Of a stretch of 64,000 nucleotides of DNA, positions 7,446 through 14,530 are shown piece after piece. A program made the position numbers and the translations under genes. The stretch is from a virus: positions 1 to 64,000 of IMG/VR virus record IMGVR_UViG_3300025872_003406; one strand, written 5' to 3'. Position 1 is the stretch's first letter. Each line of letters begins with the position of its first letter. The notes under the pieces are model-generated. The model saw only the letters and a program-made list of their open reading frames with translations. It was not told where the DNA came from and searched no databases.

Positions 7446-7920
7446 GAAAGACCTTCTCGAGCACTACAAAAACGAGGCTGAACGCTGGCGGCATCTGGCA
7501 AGCTCGCGGCTGTCGGCTGACCCCGTATCGGCACGAGTTGCGTTCAAGGAGGATCAACGGCTGTACCGTAAGGTCGGCAAGAAGTTCGTTCCGGTCAATG
7601 ATCCCTACGCATACGATGGTCTGAGCAACGGATTCTGGCTGATCAGGATCTCGAATGGCTGCACATCGATTCGCCAGCAGATCTTCCCAGACAAGGCTCC
7701 GATTCATGCAGCGGCGCGAGATCTGGAGGACAAGCTTGTGGACATCATTCGTGCCGCTAGCGAAGCCCGTCCATCGAAGCAGCCGCTGACTCCGGCAGAG
7801 AAGAAGGACTGGGATGCCTTCATTAAGAAGCACGGTGAAAGCTTCAGCACCCTGCAGTATCCATCCATGCAGGAGAACGCCGAGAAGATCATCAAGGCCT
7901 TGATCGGAGAATCAAGGTGA
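7432..7920 (+). CDS. Hypothetical protein, 162 residues
   Basis: A soluble helical protein with a charged N terminus and a Lys-rich C terminus, no recognised domain. It ends the plus-strand block that starts at 5958 and overlaps the 3' end of the convergent lipoprotein gene by nine bases, with no obvious terminator between them. The upstream in-frame start at 7354 lies inside the previous gene. Confidence 0.6.
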   Translation: MTSNKKDLLEHYKNEAERWRHLASSRLSADPVSARVAFKEDQRLYRKVGKKFVPVNDPYAYDGLSNGFWLIRISNGCTSIRQQIFPDKAPIHAAARDLEDKLVDIIRAASEARPSKQPLTPAEKKDWDAFIKKHGESFSTLQYPSMQENAEKIIKALIGESR

Positions 7921-8898
7921 TGCAGGAGGTGGCGCTGGAGGTACTTCCGGCGCCTTCTTCTTTGAGAGCAGATCGATCTTGCCAGTCTTTGGATTGACCA
8001 CAATCATCACCACGATGAAGAGTCCCATGACTGTTGCTACGATCCAGAACGGAATGGTTGCAGCCACATAGGCCAGACCTAGCATTGCCACACCGGCAAT
8101 GATGAACGTCGGGCTCTTCATGAGGAAGCCGACCAGCAGGAGAAGGATGGACACGCCAAGAAGGGCCTTGACGATCATACTGACCATCTCCTGCCGTTGC
8201 TTTTCCTTGGCAATCTCCACGGCATCCTTGGCTTCCTTGAGCATGCGCTCGCGTTCTGCGGCCTGCTCATCCTGAATCTTCTTCAGAGCGCTTGCCTGAT
8301 CCATGCGAAGCTTTGCTTTCTCGGCCTCCTTCTTCTTGACCAGAGCATCGGCTTCCTCGTAACGCTTTGCTGCAGCCTGGGCTTCCTTGGTCTTCTGCTC
8401 GTACTTCTTCGTAATCTCGGCGAGTTCTTTCTTTACATCCTCTAGGATCTCGGCATCGATGGCTTTCTTTTTTGGATCCGGCACCGGCATGAGCATCTCT
8501 GCATTCTCTTTAGCCTTCAGGTTTGCGATCAGAACTCTCTTGTCCAAGCCCACGACTTCTTCCGTGGCAGAGATGATACCATAGTTGATCTCAGAGATCT
8601 TGTCAAAGTTCTCGTTGTCGACCTTCTCTCGAGCAGCATACGCTGCAGCCAATTCTTGGCGGAACTTCTCGTACTGGGCCTCCAGAGCTCTGCGGGCCTC
8701 CGCCTCGCGTCTGGCGATCTCTGACATACGGTCAATTGCTCCAGCAGTTGCCTGCGCACCTGCCACTGTTCCGCTGGTGTCTCCTGGTTTCTTGTTCAGT
8801 CTATCCCCTAGACTTCCAATCTTACTACCCAGCCCACTCAGCATCTGGCAGCCGGTTAAAAGCATTGATAAAGCAATAGCTGTAAGTACTCGCATCAT
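7912..8898 (-). CDS. Lipoprotein with coiled coil and C-terminal membrane segments, spanin-like layout
   Basis: The 328-residue protein begins with a lipoprotein signal (LLTGC, lipidation at Cys17) and continues as a long Glu/Lys/Ala-rich coiled coil of about residues 55-235. Three hydrophobic segments follow (about 241-263, 264-280, 281-301) and a Pro-rich tail. An outer-membrane lipid anchor joined by a periplasmic helix to inner-membrane segments is the arrangement of unimolecular spanins, which fuse the two membranes at lysis. Known ones are much shorter and have a single membrane segment, so the role is inferred. A late-type promoter ends six bases before the ATGATG start. Confidence 0.6.
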   Translation of the reverse strand: MMRVLTAIALSMLLTGCQMLSGLGSKIGSLGDRLNKKPGDTSGTVAGAQATAGAIDRMSEIARREAEARRALEAQYEKFRQELAAAYAAREKVDNENFDKISEINYGIISATEEVVGLDKRVLIANLKAKENAEMLMPVPDPKKKAIDAEILEDVKKELAEITKKYEQKTKEAQAAAKRYEEADALVKKKEAEKAKLRMDQASALKKIQDEQAAERERMLKEAKDAVEIAKEKQRQEMVSMIVKALLGVSILLLLVGFLMKSPTFIIAGVAMLGLAYVAATIPFWIVATVMGLFIVVMIVVNPKTGKIDLLSKKKAPEVPPAPPPASP

Positions 8899-8901
8899 CC
8901 G

Positions 8902-8919
8902 AGCTATTTATAAATAGCT
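8902..8919. promoter_or_regulatory. Palindromic bidirectional late promoter
   Basis: An 18-base perfect palindrome (AGCTATTTATAAATAGCT) contains TATAAATA on the plus strand (8909-8916) and on the minus strand (8912-8905). The minus copy ends six bases before the ATG of the lipoprotein gene. The plus copy faces the structural gene at 8957. Confidence 0.75.
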
Positions 8920-8940
8920 ATTCCCACGAATCTCAATCTC

Positions 8941-8948
8941 AATAAATA
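8941..8948 (+). promoter_or_regulatory. Second late-type octamer (AATAAATA)
   Basis: It ends eight bases before the ATG at 8957, the spacing seen at other late promoters here. It may be the main start for 8957-10224, with the palindromic copy as an upstream alternative. Confidence 0.5.
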
Positions 8949-8956
8949 GGAATACT

Positions 8957-9211
8957 ATGGTTGCAACAATTATTCAAGTTCTCGGTTCAGAAGCCTCTGT
9001 TAACGCATCCGGAAGTGCTTTTTCCGGTAATCAGCTCATCCGCGTTTACAACAATAACGCCACGGATGTTGTGATTTCTCTGCTCACTGCGGCAGACGCA
9101 ACGGTCGGTACGTTCACTCTTCGTTCGTACGAAACCGCCTATGTCCGCAAGTCCCCAACTCAGAAAGTCGCAGCTGCCACTGCCTGCAAGATGACACCTG
9201 TCGCATTCTAA
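8957..9211 (+). CDS. Small virion-type protein, 84 residues
   Basis: A beta-rich protein with Ala, Thr and Val repeats and an ending ...KMTPVAF. It resembles small structural proteins common in marine T4-like phages, where similar short beta-sandwich proteins occur in virions. It is the first gene of a late transcript that continues into the beta-helix and glycosyltransferase genes. The exact virion position is unknown. Confidence 0.55.
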   Translation: MVATIIQVLGSEASVNASGSAFSGNQLIRVYNNNATDVVISLLTAADATVGTFTLRSYETAYVRKSPTQKVAAATACKMTPVAF

Positions 9212-9212
9212 C

Positions 9213-9746
9213 ATGGCTGACAAGAACTACATCTCATACGCCGACGTGGACGGCGAGACAATCGAGAACACGGTATTCCCGGCCGCTGGTACAAACCAGT
9301 CCGAGTTCTCGGATATCCTGAAGCTTTCTCATGCCAAGAACACAGTTGTCCGTGGTTGCCACATTTACGGTGGGAAGGAAGACTGCGTCGACATGAATCG
9401 CAATTGCGAAAACATTTTGATTGAGAACTGCACCGTTTACCCGTTCGGGTCATACGGATTTACGATCAAGGGCGGAGCAAAGAACATCACGCTTCGTAAT
9501 GTCATTTTTGACGGCCATGGTAGAGAGGCCGATATTGATCTGGGCAACTGGTCAGATCAATCGATGGAGCAGACCAAGAACGTCGTACTCGAGAACGTAC
9601 GCACGCTCGATGGATCTCCTGTCAAGGTTCGAGTGTTGTGGGCCGAAAAGCCAACGATCGTCGACAGCAACGTCAAGCTGTTGGTGATTCCAAAGCCTAT
9701 CATCTGGGCTTATCGTTGGCTACGAGTTCGCAAGCTCGTGCCATGA
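9213..9746 (+). CDS. Right-handed beta-helix (pectin-lyase-fold) protein
   Basis: The 177-residue protein shows successive short turns with Asn, Gly and Val ladders (for example TVVRGCHIYGGKEDCVDMNR and NILIENCTVYPFGSYGF), typical of parallel beta-helices related to pectate lyases. No signal peptide is visible. Phage proteins with this fold are often fibre parts or polysaccharide-binding or -cleaving enzymes. The short length and the absence of a clear catalytic pattern leave enzymatic activity open. It is followed directly by a glycosyltransferase, which suggests a shared glycan substrate. Confidence 0.6.
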   Translation: MADKNYISYADVDGETIENTVFPAAGTNQSEFSDILKLSHAKNTVVRGCHIYGGKEDCVDMNRNCENILIENCTVYPFGSYGFTIKGGAKNITLRNVIFDGHGREADIDLGNWSDQSMEQTKNVVLENVRTLDGSPVKVRVLWAEKPTIVDSNVKLLVIPKPIIWAYRWLRVRKLVP

Positions 9747-9747
9747 A

Positions 9748-10224
9748 ATGACGAAGATCCAGGTACTCGTACTAGCACCAGATAAACACAGTTCGTTGCC
9801 TCGAGCAATCAGGCACTACGAATCTTTTGCGGACCGTATCACGGTCTATGACCTACCGATACACAAGCCGGTATCTGATCACATCAAGAGCACCGGCTGG
9901 ATCAATGACCATCAATCAGATTGGGTCATAGCTGTTGATGCAGATGAATTGGTGCACTTCCCATTGGGAGCGAAGGAAACATTGGCCAAGTACGATGAAC
10001 AGAATGCCCCACTAATTACGGCAAAGGGATTTTCAGTTAAAGGCGGCGTCAAGATCTACACGCCGAAGTATTCGAAGCCTGCTATCTTCTCTCCTCGCCG
10101 GCTCATGAACATTAGTTTCAGCCGTAATGGTGAAGAGTGCACAGCAATCGACCTGAATATGCATGAGGTCCGAACTCCGGATGAGTCAACGGAACCTCCG
10201 GCGATCCTGCTACGGTACATTTGA
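9748..10224 (+). CDS. Glycosyltransferase family 2-like protein
   Basis: The 158-residue product has an N-terminal nucleotide-sugar region and the acidic motif VDADELV (DxD-type, metal and sugar-nucleotide binding) near residue 69, followed by a stretch typical of short GT2-like proteins. It is shorter than full GT-A enzymes and could be a minimal version. Its ATG follows the preceding stop by one base. Targets might be the host surface, the virion or phage DNA; the sequence does not say. Confidence 0.55.
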   Translation: MTKIQVLVLAPDKHSSLPRAIRHYESFADRITVYDLPIHKPVSDHIKSTGWINDHQSDWVIAVDADELVHFPLGAKETLAKYDEQNAPLITAKGFSVKGGVKIYTPKYSKPAIFSPRRLMNISFSRNGEECTAIDLNMHEVRTPDESTEPPAILLRYI

Positions 10225-10238
10225 AATAGCTAGAAATC

Positions 10239-10277
10239 TATAAATAAAGGTGGTACTGCCCCGCGGTACCACCTTTT
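10239..10277 (+). promoter_or_regulatory. Late promoter fused to a terminator hairpin
   Basis: TATAAATA (10239-10246) is followed at once by AAGGTGGTAC (10247-10256), which pairs perfectly with GTACCACCTT (10266-10275) and then TTC. The hairpin can terminate the upstream glycosyltransferase transcript, while the octamer can start the 10283-16572 operon within or just after the 5' arm. Confidence 0.72.
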
Positions 10278-10282
10278 CTTTC

Positions 10283-10447
10283 ATGCCCTCAAGAACACCC
10301 CATGAGGAGAAGGCTTGGGCAATGGCCGTAGAATCCCTACAAGGACGCTACTGGACGTCGCGCGAACTTCTCTACACAACGATCATATCGGCGATCATCG
10401 GATTCGTCGGGGGCATGGCATTTCAAATACTTATTACCCATGGCTGA
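10283..10447 (+). CDS. Small membrane protein, 54 residues
   Basis: A polar N terminus is followed by one hydrophobic segment (about residues 30-50, IISAIIGFVGGMAF). The ATG at 10283 was chosen because the in-frame start at 10250 lies inside the terminator/promoter hairpin. It opens the operon leading to the curli genes and overlaps the next gene by eight bases. Confidence 0.55.
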   Translation: MPSRTPHEEKAWAMAVESLQGRYWTSRELLYTTIISAIIGFVGGMAFQILITHG

Positions 10448-10694
10448 CGATCCTATTTTCGATTTTGGTTTTACCGCAGTTGACGAGAACGAGCTGGAGG
10501 TCACAAAGCAAGTGGATGTGGCATACCAGCGTGTTGCAGAACACGAGGACAAACTCAACCGCCTCTACAATGCAATCCTTCCGCTCCTGCACAATCTGAA
10601 GAAGAATCCTGAGAAGGAATACATCAAGTGGCCTAATCGCGTCAAGAAGGTAGAGGAGTTCGAGACGTTCATCGCGAAGATCATCACTGAATGA
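10440..10694 (+). CDS. Conserved T4-like phage protein, 84 residues
   Basis: The protein begins MADDPIFDFGFTAVDENELE and ends with NPEKEYIKWPNRVKKVEEF, both well conserved in small helical proteins of cyanophage-type T4-like viruses. Its function is unknown. It overlaps its neighbours at both ends, so it is part of the same operon as the membrane coiled-coil genes. Confidence 0.7.
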   Translation: MADDPIFDFGFTAVDENELEVTKQVDVAYQRVAEHEDKLNRLYNAILPLLHNLKKNPEKEYIKWPNRVKKVEEFETFIAKIITE

Positions 10695-10975
10695 ACTTCG
10701 AGACCTTCAAGTCAATAATGGATCTGGGCTTCTCGGTGGCCGCAGTGGCCGTCGGTGGGGTCTTTATCGTTATTTTGCTGAAGTACATTCTGGCTGGAGT
10801 TGTTTCTGATGTGGAATCGCTCAACGGTCTAGCCACGATGCTGAACAATCGTATCCGTACCATGAACAACGATCTGATCCGGATCGACGCTCTTGTATCT
10901 TCGCGCTTCGGTCTGAGAGTCGATCTGGAAAGATTGGCACGTACTGACGGAAAGACCGATGCAAGAAGAGATTAA
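10691..10975 (+). CDS. Membrane-anchored coiled-coil protein
   Basis: The 94-residue protein has one transmembrane helix (about residues 12-37) followed by a helix with NNRIRTMNNDLIRID and a conserved C terminus RLARTDGKTDARRD. Similar proteins occur in marine T4-like phages without assigned function. It starts on an ATGA overlap and is related in layout to the next gene, which repeats the pattern of a membrane helix plus a DNDLIRLE helix. Confidence 0.65.
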   Translation: MNFETFKSIMDLGFSVAAVAVGGVFIVILLKYILAGVVSDVESLNGLATMLNNRIRTMNNDLIRIDALVSSRFGLRVDLERLARTDGKTDARRD

Positions 10976-11315
10976 CACTTTCAAGAATGCAGTAAACCAA
11001 TATGGTCTGCCCATCATGGCTGCAGGCGGTATGGGCTACTTCATTTACTTCGTCTGGAAATTCGTCACAGAGAACATCAATTCGAAGCTATCAGAGGCCA
11101 AGAAGACGATGATTGCTCTGATCGATCGAATTCGCATGCTCGATAATGATCTGATTCGCCTCGAGCAGAAAATAAATACTGCGATAGAAATGCAGCGTGG
11201 AGATAATCCAATCCAACGTACTAACCCTCCAATACCTAAACCAGATGAAACAAGACCGCAACAAGTCGTCGGACGTGTGGATGCTCCTAACGCTAGCAAT
11301 AATCCTGTTTCTTAG
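10959..11315 (+). CDS. Membrane-anchored coiled-coil protein, paralogue-like
   Basis: The 118-residue product has a membrane helix (about residues 16-37), then a helix with IDRIRMLDNDLIRLEQ matching the preceding protein, and a Pro-rich tail. It overlaps the upstream gene by 17 bases and the CsgF gene by 71 bases. The pair may form an inner-membrane complex, perhaps serving the curli export genes that follow; this role is inferred only from position. Confidence 0.6.
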   Translation: MQEEINTFKNAVNQYGLPIMAAGGMGYFIYFVWKFVTENINSKLSEAKKTMIALIDRIRMLDNDLIRLEQKINTAIEMQRGDNPIQRTNPPIPKPDETRPQQVVGRVDAPNASNNPVS

Positions 11316-11745
11316 CATAATGCCATCGTGTGTCCGTGCGTCGGACATGGTGCATGCATTTAAGTCTCCGGCGTTCAACGGTATTGGATATTCATCTCAC
11401 GTATTCACGCAGGAGAATCTGGCACGTACTCGTAAGCAGACGATCAAGGATGTTGCAAAGGCAGAGGCCGAGAACCTGAAGCTAGCCAGTCAGAACACCC
11501 CTCTCAATAACTTTATCGTCAACCTGCAGGCACGAATCTACTCGCAGCTCGCGTCTCAGGTCACCGACGAGATCTTCAATGCATCAGGCGCCACATTCGG
11601 TGTGATTAATCTGCAGGGAGGTGCGACTGTCACCTGGAATCGATCTGGTGACTTCGTGACACTTTACATCGTGGATCCTTCGACCGGAAACATGACCTCG
11701 ATTCAGGTACCGGTTGGTTCACTCACACCTCCACCCACGGGCTGA
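11245..11745 (+). CDS. csgF: Curli assembly protein CsgF homologue
   Basis: From the ATG at 11245 the 166-residue product has a basic N terminus, a hydrophobic signal segment ending near SCVRAS, then SDMVHAFKSPAFNGIGY, which matches the start of mature CsgF. NNFIVNLQARIYSQLA and a C-terminal beta part (VTLYIVDPSTGNMTSIQVP) follow, as in CsgF. CsgF sits at the outer rim of the CsgG pore and helps nucleate curli fibres. A GTG at 11197 is an alternative but gives no better signal. The gene overlaps the preceding one and couples to csgG. Confidence 0.82.
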   Translation: MKQDRNKSSDVWMLLTLAIILFLSIMPSCVRASDMVHAFKSPAFNGIGYSSHVFTQENLARTRKQTIKDVAKAEAENLKLASQNTPLNNFIVNLQARIYSQLASQVTDEIFNASGATFGVINLQGGATVTWNRSGDFVTLYIVDPSTGNMTSIQVPVGSLTPPPTG

Positions 11746-12557
11746 TGAGATCGATACTGGCAATCCTACTTGGAGTGTCTTTGGCCGGTTGCGGTTCGCT
11801 ACCGAAATCTCCTCGTATCATCGAGGCTCCGCTCGCCCAGCAATCACCTCTGCAGAAGCAACTCAACTCTCTGCCGACTGTGGATGGCAACCGAATCACC
11901 ATTGCAGTCTACACATTTGCCGACAAGACCGGTCAGAGAAAGACGGTTGATCAGTATGCATCTTTCTCATCGGCCGTCACACAGGGTGCAGAATCCTGGC
12001 TAATCGACGCCCTTCGTATTGCCGGCCAGGGTTCATGGTTCCAGGTTCTGGAGAGGGCATCTCTGGATAATCTCATCAAGGAACGTCAGCTGATCGCACA
12101 GACGCGTGAATCCTTCTTTGGTAAAGAGGCTGAGAAACTATCACCGCTTCTCTTTGCTGGAATCATCGCAGAGGGTGGCATCATCGGTTACGACACAAAC
12201 GTCCTGACCGGTGGTGCTGGTGCCAGCTTGCTAGGAATCTCTGGTAGCACTCAGTACCGCAAGGATGTGGTCACTGTTTCCCTTCGATTCATCTCGGTTC
12301 AGACCGGCGAGGTTCTGCTCTCCGTGGCGGTCACGAAGACCATCACGAGCGTAGCGACCTCTGGAAACCTTTTTAAGTTTTATGAGCATGGAGTAACTCC
12401 CGCAGAATCAGAAATTGGCCTGACGGCGAACGAACCCAACACAATTGCGGTTCGAAGCGCTATCGACCAAGCTGTGATTGAAATCATACATCAGGGAGCC
12501 AAAACTGGATTATGGAAATTCGTCACAGCTAACAACCAACCCACAACAGAAAAATGA
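11745..12557 (+). CDS. csgG: Curli secretion channel CsgG homologue
   Basis: The 270-residue lipoprotein has a lipobox LAGC (Cys at residue 17) and the CsgG core: RITIAVYTFADKTGQRK, a long helix region, ERASLDNLIKERQ, GGIIGYDTNVLTGGAGA and RKDVVTVSLRFISVQTGEV. CsgG forms a nonameric outer-membrane pore that exports curlin. Standalone CsgG genes are known in marine T4-like phages; here it stands between CsgF and a curlin-repeat protein. The start codon overlaps the csgF stop, and its own stop overlaps the next start (ATGA). Confidence 0.92.
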   Translation: MRSILAILLGVSLAGCGSLPKSPRIIEAPLAQQSPLQKQLNSLPTVDGNRITIAVYTFADKTGQRKTVDQYASFSSAVTQGAESWLIDALRIAGQGSWFQVLERASLDNLIKERQLIAQTRESFFGKEAEKLSPLLFAGIIAEGGIIGYDTNVLTGGAGASLLGISGSTQYRKDVVTVSLRFISVQTGEVLLSVAVTKTITSVATSGNLFKFYEHGVTPAESEIGLTANEPNTIAVRSAIDQAVIEIIHQGAKTGLWKFVTANNQPTTEK

Positions 12558-13360
12558 AGACCTCAGTCGTAGCACTCACACTGCTTCTGCTCTCAGCTGC
12601 GACAGCACTGGCTCAGAATCAGATCTACATCAATCAGATAACAACTGGTGGAAACACCACTCTCGTTCAGGTCGGAAGCCTGAACAAAATCGGCACTTCG
12701 GCTGCAGCCCAAAGTGACATCACAGGAGACAACATCGTGTTCGAGATGCGCCAGATCGGCAACAGTAACGACACGAAGTTCTCCATTGCTAGCGCAAACA
12801 ATCTGAAACTTCTGACCGTTGCTACTGGCAACAGCAACAATCAGCAGTACTATTTCAGTGGCGCCAGCAACAACGCAAACATACTGCTGAATGGAAACTC
12901 AAACAAGTTCTTGCTCAACGGGGACACCTCGGTGGATCACACGTCGAATTCGGACACCACTAAGGCTACCTTCACAAACTCGGACCTTATCTTCAACGTT
13001 CAAGGTAATTCCAACGACCTTCGCTTTGGAATTAGTTCCGGCAAATACAACTATCTGGACTTCTCGATCACTGGTGACTCCAATAACATCAAGTCCACCC
13101 AGATCGGAAACCCAGGTGGCGCTGCTGCAAAAACTGGCCACGAACAGACCGTTGTGCTTACAGGCTCCAGCAACAACCTGACAATCTATCAGGCAGGACT
13201 GGAAAAGCAGACGCTGAACTATAACCTGACAGGTTCCACAAACACCGTCCAGATCGTTCAGACGACTGCCGGTTATGCTCCCGTCATGACAACGACTGGA
13301 ACAAACGGACCAACTGGACCATCACAGACAACCAACTCGATCACTCCTCCAGGAAATTGA
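12554..13360 (+). CDS. Curlin-repeat (CsgA/CsgB-like) secreted protein
   Basis: The 268-residue product starts with a signal peptide (cleavage after ATALA, residue 20). It then shows curlin-like strands such as NQITTGGNTTLVQVGSLNK and at least eight later G-x-S/T-N repeats (GNSNDTK, GNSNNQQ, GASNNAN, GNSNKFL, GNSNDLR, GDSNNIK, GSSNNLT, GSTNTVQ). The spacing is less regular than in CsgA and the C terminus is Thr/Pro-rich, so it may be a divergent subunit. It is the natural substrate of the CsgG/CsgF pair just upstream, to which it is translationally coupled. Confidence 0.75.
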   Translation: MKTSVVALTLLLLSAATALAQNQIYINQITTGGNTTLVQVGSLNKIGTSAAAQSDITGDNIVFEMRQIGNSNDTKFSIASANNLKLLTVATGNSNNQQYYFSGASNNANILLNGNSNKFLLNGDTSVDHTSNSDTTKATFTNSDLIFNVQGNSNDLRFGISSGKYNYLDFSITGDSNNIKSTQIGNPGGAAAKTGHEQTVVLTGSSNNLTIYQAGLEKQTLNYNLTGSTNTVQIVQTTAGYAPVMTTTGTNGPTGPSQTTNSITPPGN

Positions 13361-13375
13361 TCTAGTCTTTAGATC

Positions 13376-14530
13376 ATGAAGTTACCACGGACAGCCGCTA
13401 TTGCTCTGGCTTTAGCGGCTGCTTCGTCTGCAAAGGCCTTCATCGGAAAGATGATGGAGGTCACCGGCCCTACTCAGATCGTACGAGGAAAAGACAAGAT
13501 CGAAGGAAAGGTAGAGGTCGGAGTCGAGATGAACGACTCGGTCGAGACCCTGAAGTCCCGCGTCTCCATCACATTTGAGGACAACACCAAGATGCAGGTG
13601 ACCGAGTTCTCGAAACTCAAGATCGACGAGTTCGTCTACGATCCGAAGAGTGGAAAGGGATCTCTGTCCGTCAAGGCGGCATTCGGTACCGTACGGTATG
13701 CATCCGGAGCCATTGCCAAGAACAGCAAGGAGAACGTCAAGGTTCAGACTCCAACGGCCAAGGTGTCGGTTCGTGGCACTGACTTCTCGATGACAGTATC
13801 CGAGGATGGCAAGAGTCTGATCGTGCTGTTGCCATCGAAACCATTAGCGGCCGGAGGACCTCCTTTGGTCGGAGAGATCTCGGTGTCGAATCTCTCCGGT
13901 ACGGTACTATTGAATCAGGCTTATCAGGCCACCTTCGTGGCATCATCCACGATTGCACCGACAGTACCAGTGGTACTAGACTTTCAGGACGAATCTAAAA
14001 TCAATAACATGCTCATCGTAGAGACACCGCGACAGGTAACGCAGGCAGTCAAGGAGCAGAAGAAAGAAAAGCAGACACAATCGAGCAATGAAGAAGATAC
14101 CAAGCCGAAAAAAGGCACAAGCACAAAGTCTGAGAGCAACAAGACTGCGGTTTCTCAGGTCGATACGCCACCAGCTGCTGAAGCAGTGGCTCAGGCAGAA
14201 GAAGCACCTCCTGTCGAAACTAAGCTAGAGCTTGCAGCAATACAACCTGCAGTTCTTCAGGCAGCTGCTGCAGCAATTGAGAAGGTTGTGGCACCGGCTG
14301 CACCAGCGGCACCGGTTGTTCCTGTTCTGGTGAGCATGACCACCAATCCTGGATGGTCCACGGATGGAGTGAATGCCGTGTTGTCTCTGGATAATAGTGG
14401 TCAGATTCTGTACTACAGCACGAAGGCAAACGCCAGCCTGACGGTCGAGGTCACAACAAATTCAGGAACGAAGTCATATCCACTCAACTTCGGTGATAAA
14501 TTAAAGGTGAACGTCACACAAAAGAAATGA
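13376..14530 (+). CDS. FecR-domain exported protein
   Basis: The 384-residue protein has a signal peptide (to about residue 21) and a FecR domain at about residues 25-140, with SITFEDNTKMQVTEFSKLKI, DEFVYDP, FGTVRYASGAIAK and TPTAKVSVRGTDF as hallmarks. A Lys/Glu/Ser linker and an Ala/Pro-rich stretch (about 265-325) lead to a small C-terminal beta domain. FecR domains in the periplasm act as sensors or regulators. In bacteria such proteins often lie beside CHASE2-type cyclases, as here, where the stop overlaps the cyclase start by ATGA. It probably relays a surface or periplasmic signal to the cyclase. Confidence 0.85.
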   Translation: MKLPRTAAIALALAAASSAKAFIGKMMEVTGPTQIVRGKDKIEGKVEVGVEMNDSVETLKSRVSITFEDNTKMQVTEFSKLKIDEFVYDPKSGKGSLSVKAAFGTVRYASGAIAKNSKENVKVQTPTAKVSVRGTDFSMTVSEDGKSLIVLLPSKPLAAGGPPLVGEISVSNLSGTVLLNQAYQATFVASSTIAPTVPVVLDFQDESKINNMLIVETPRQVTQAVKEQKKEKQTQSSNEEDTKPKKGTSTKSESNKTAVSQVDTPPAAEAVAQAEEAPPVETKLELAAIQPAVLQAAAAAIEKVVAPAAPAAPVVPVLVSMTTNPGWSTDGVNAVLSLDNSGQILYYSTKANASLTVEVTTNSGTKSYPLNFGDKLKVNVTQKK

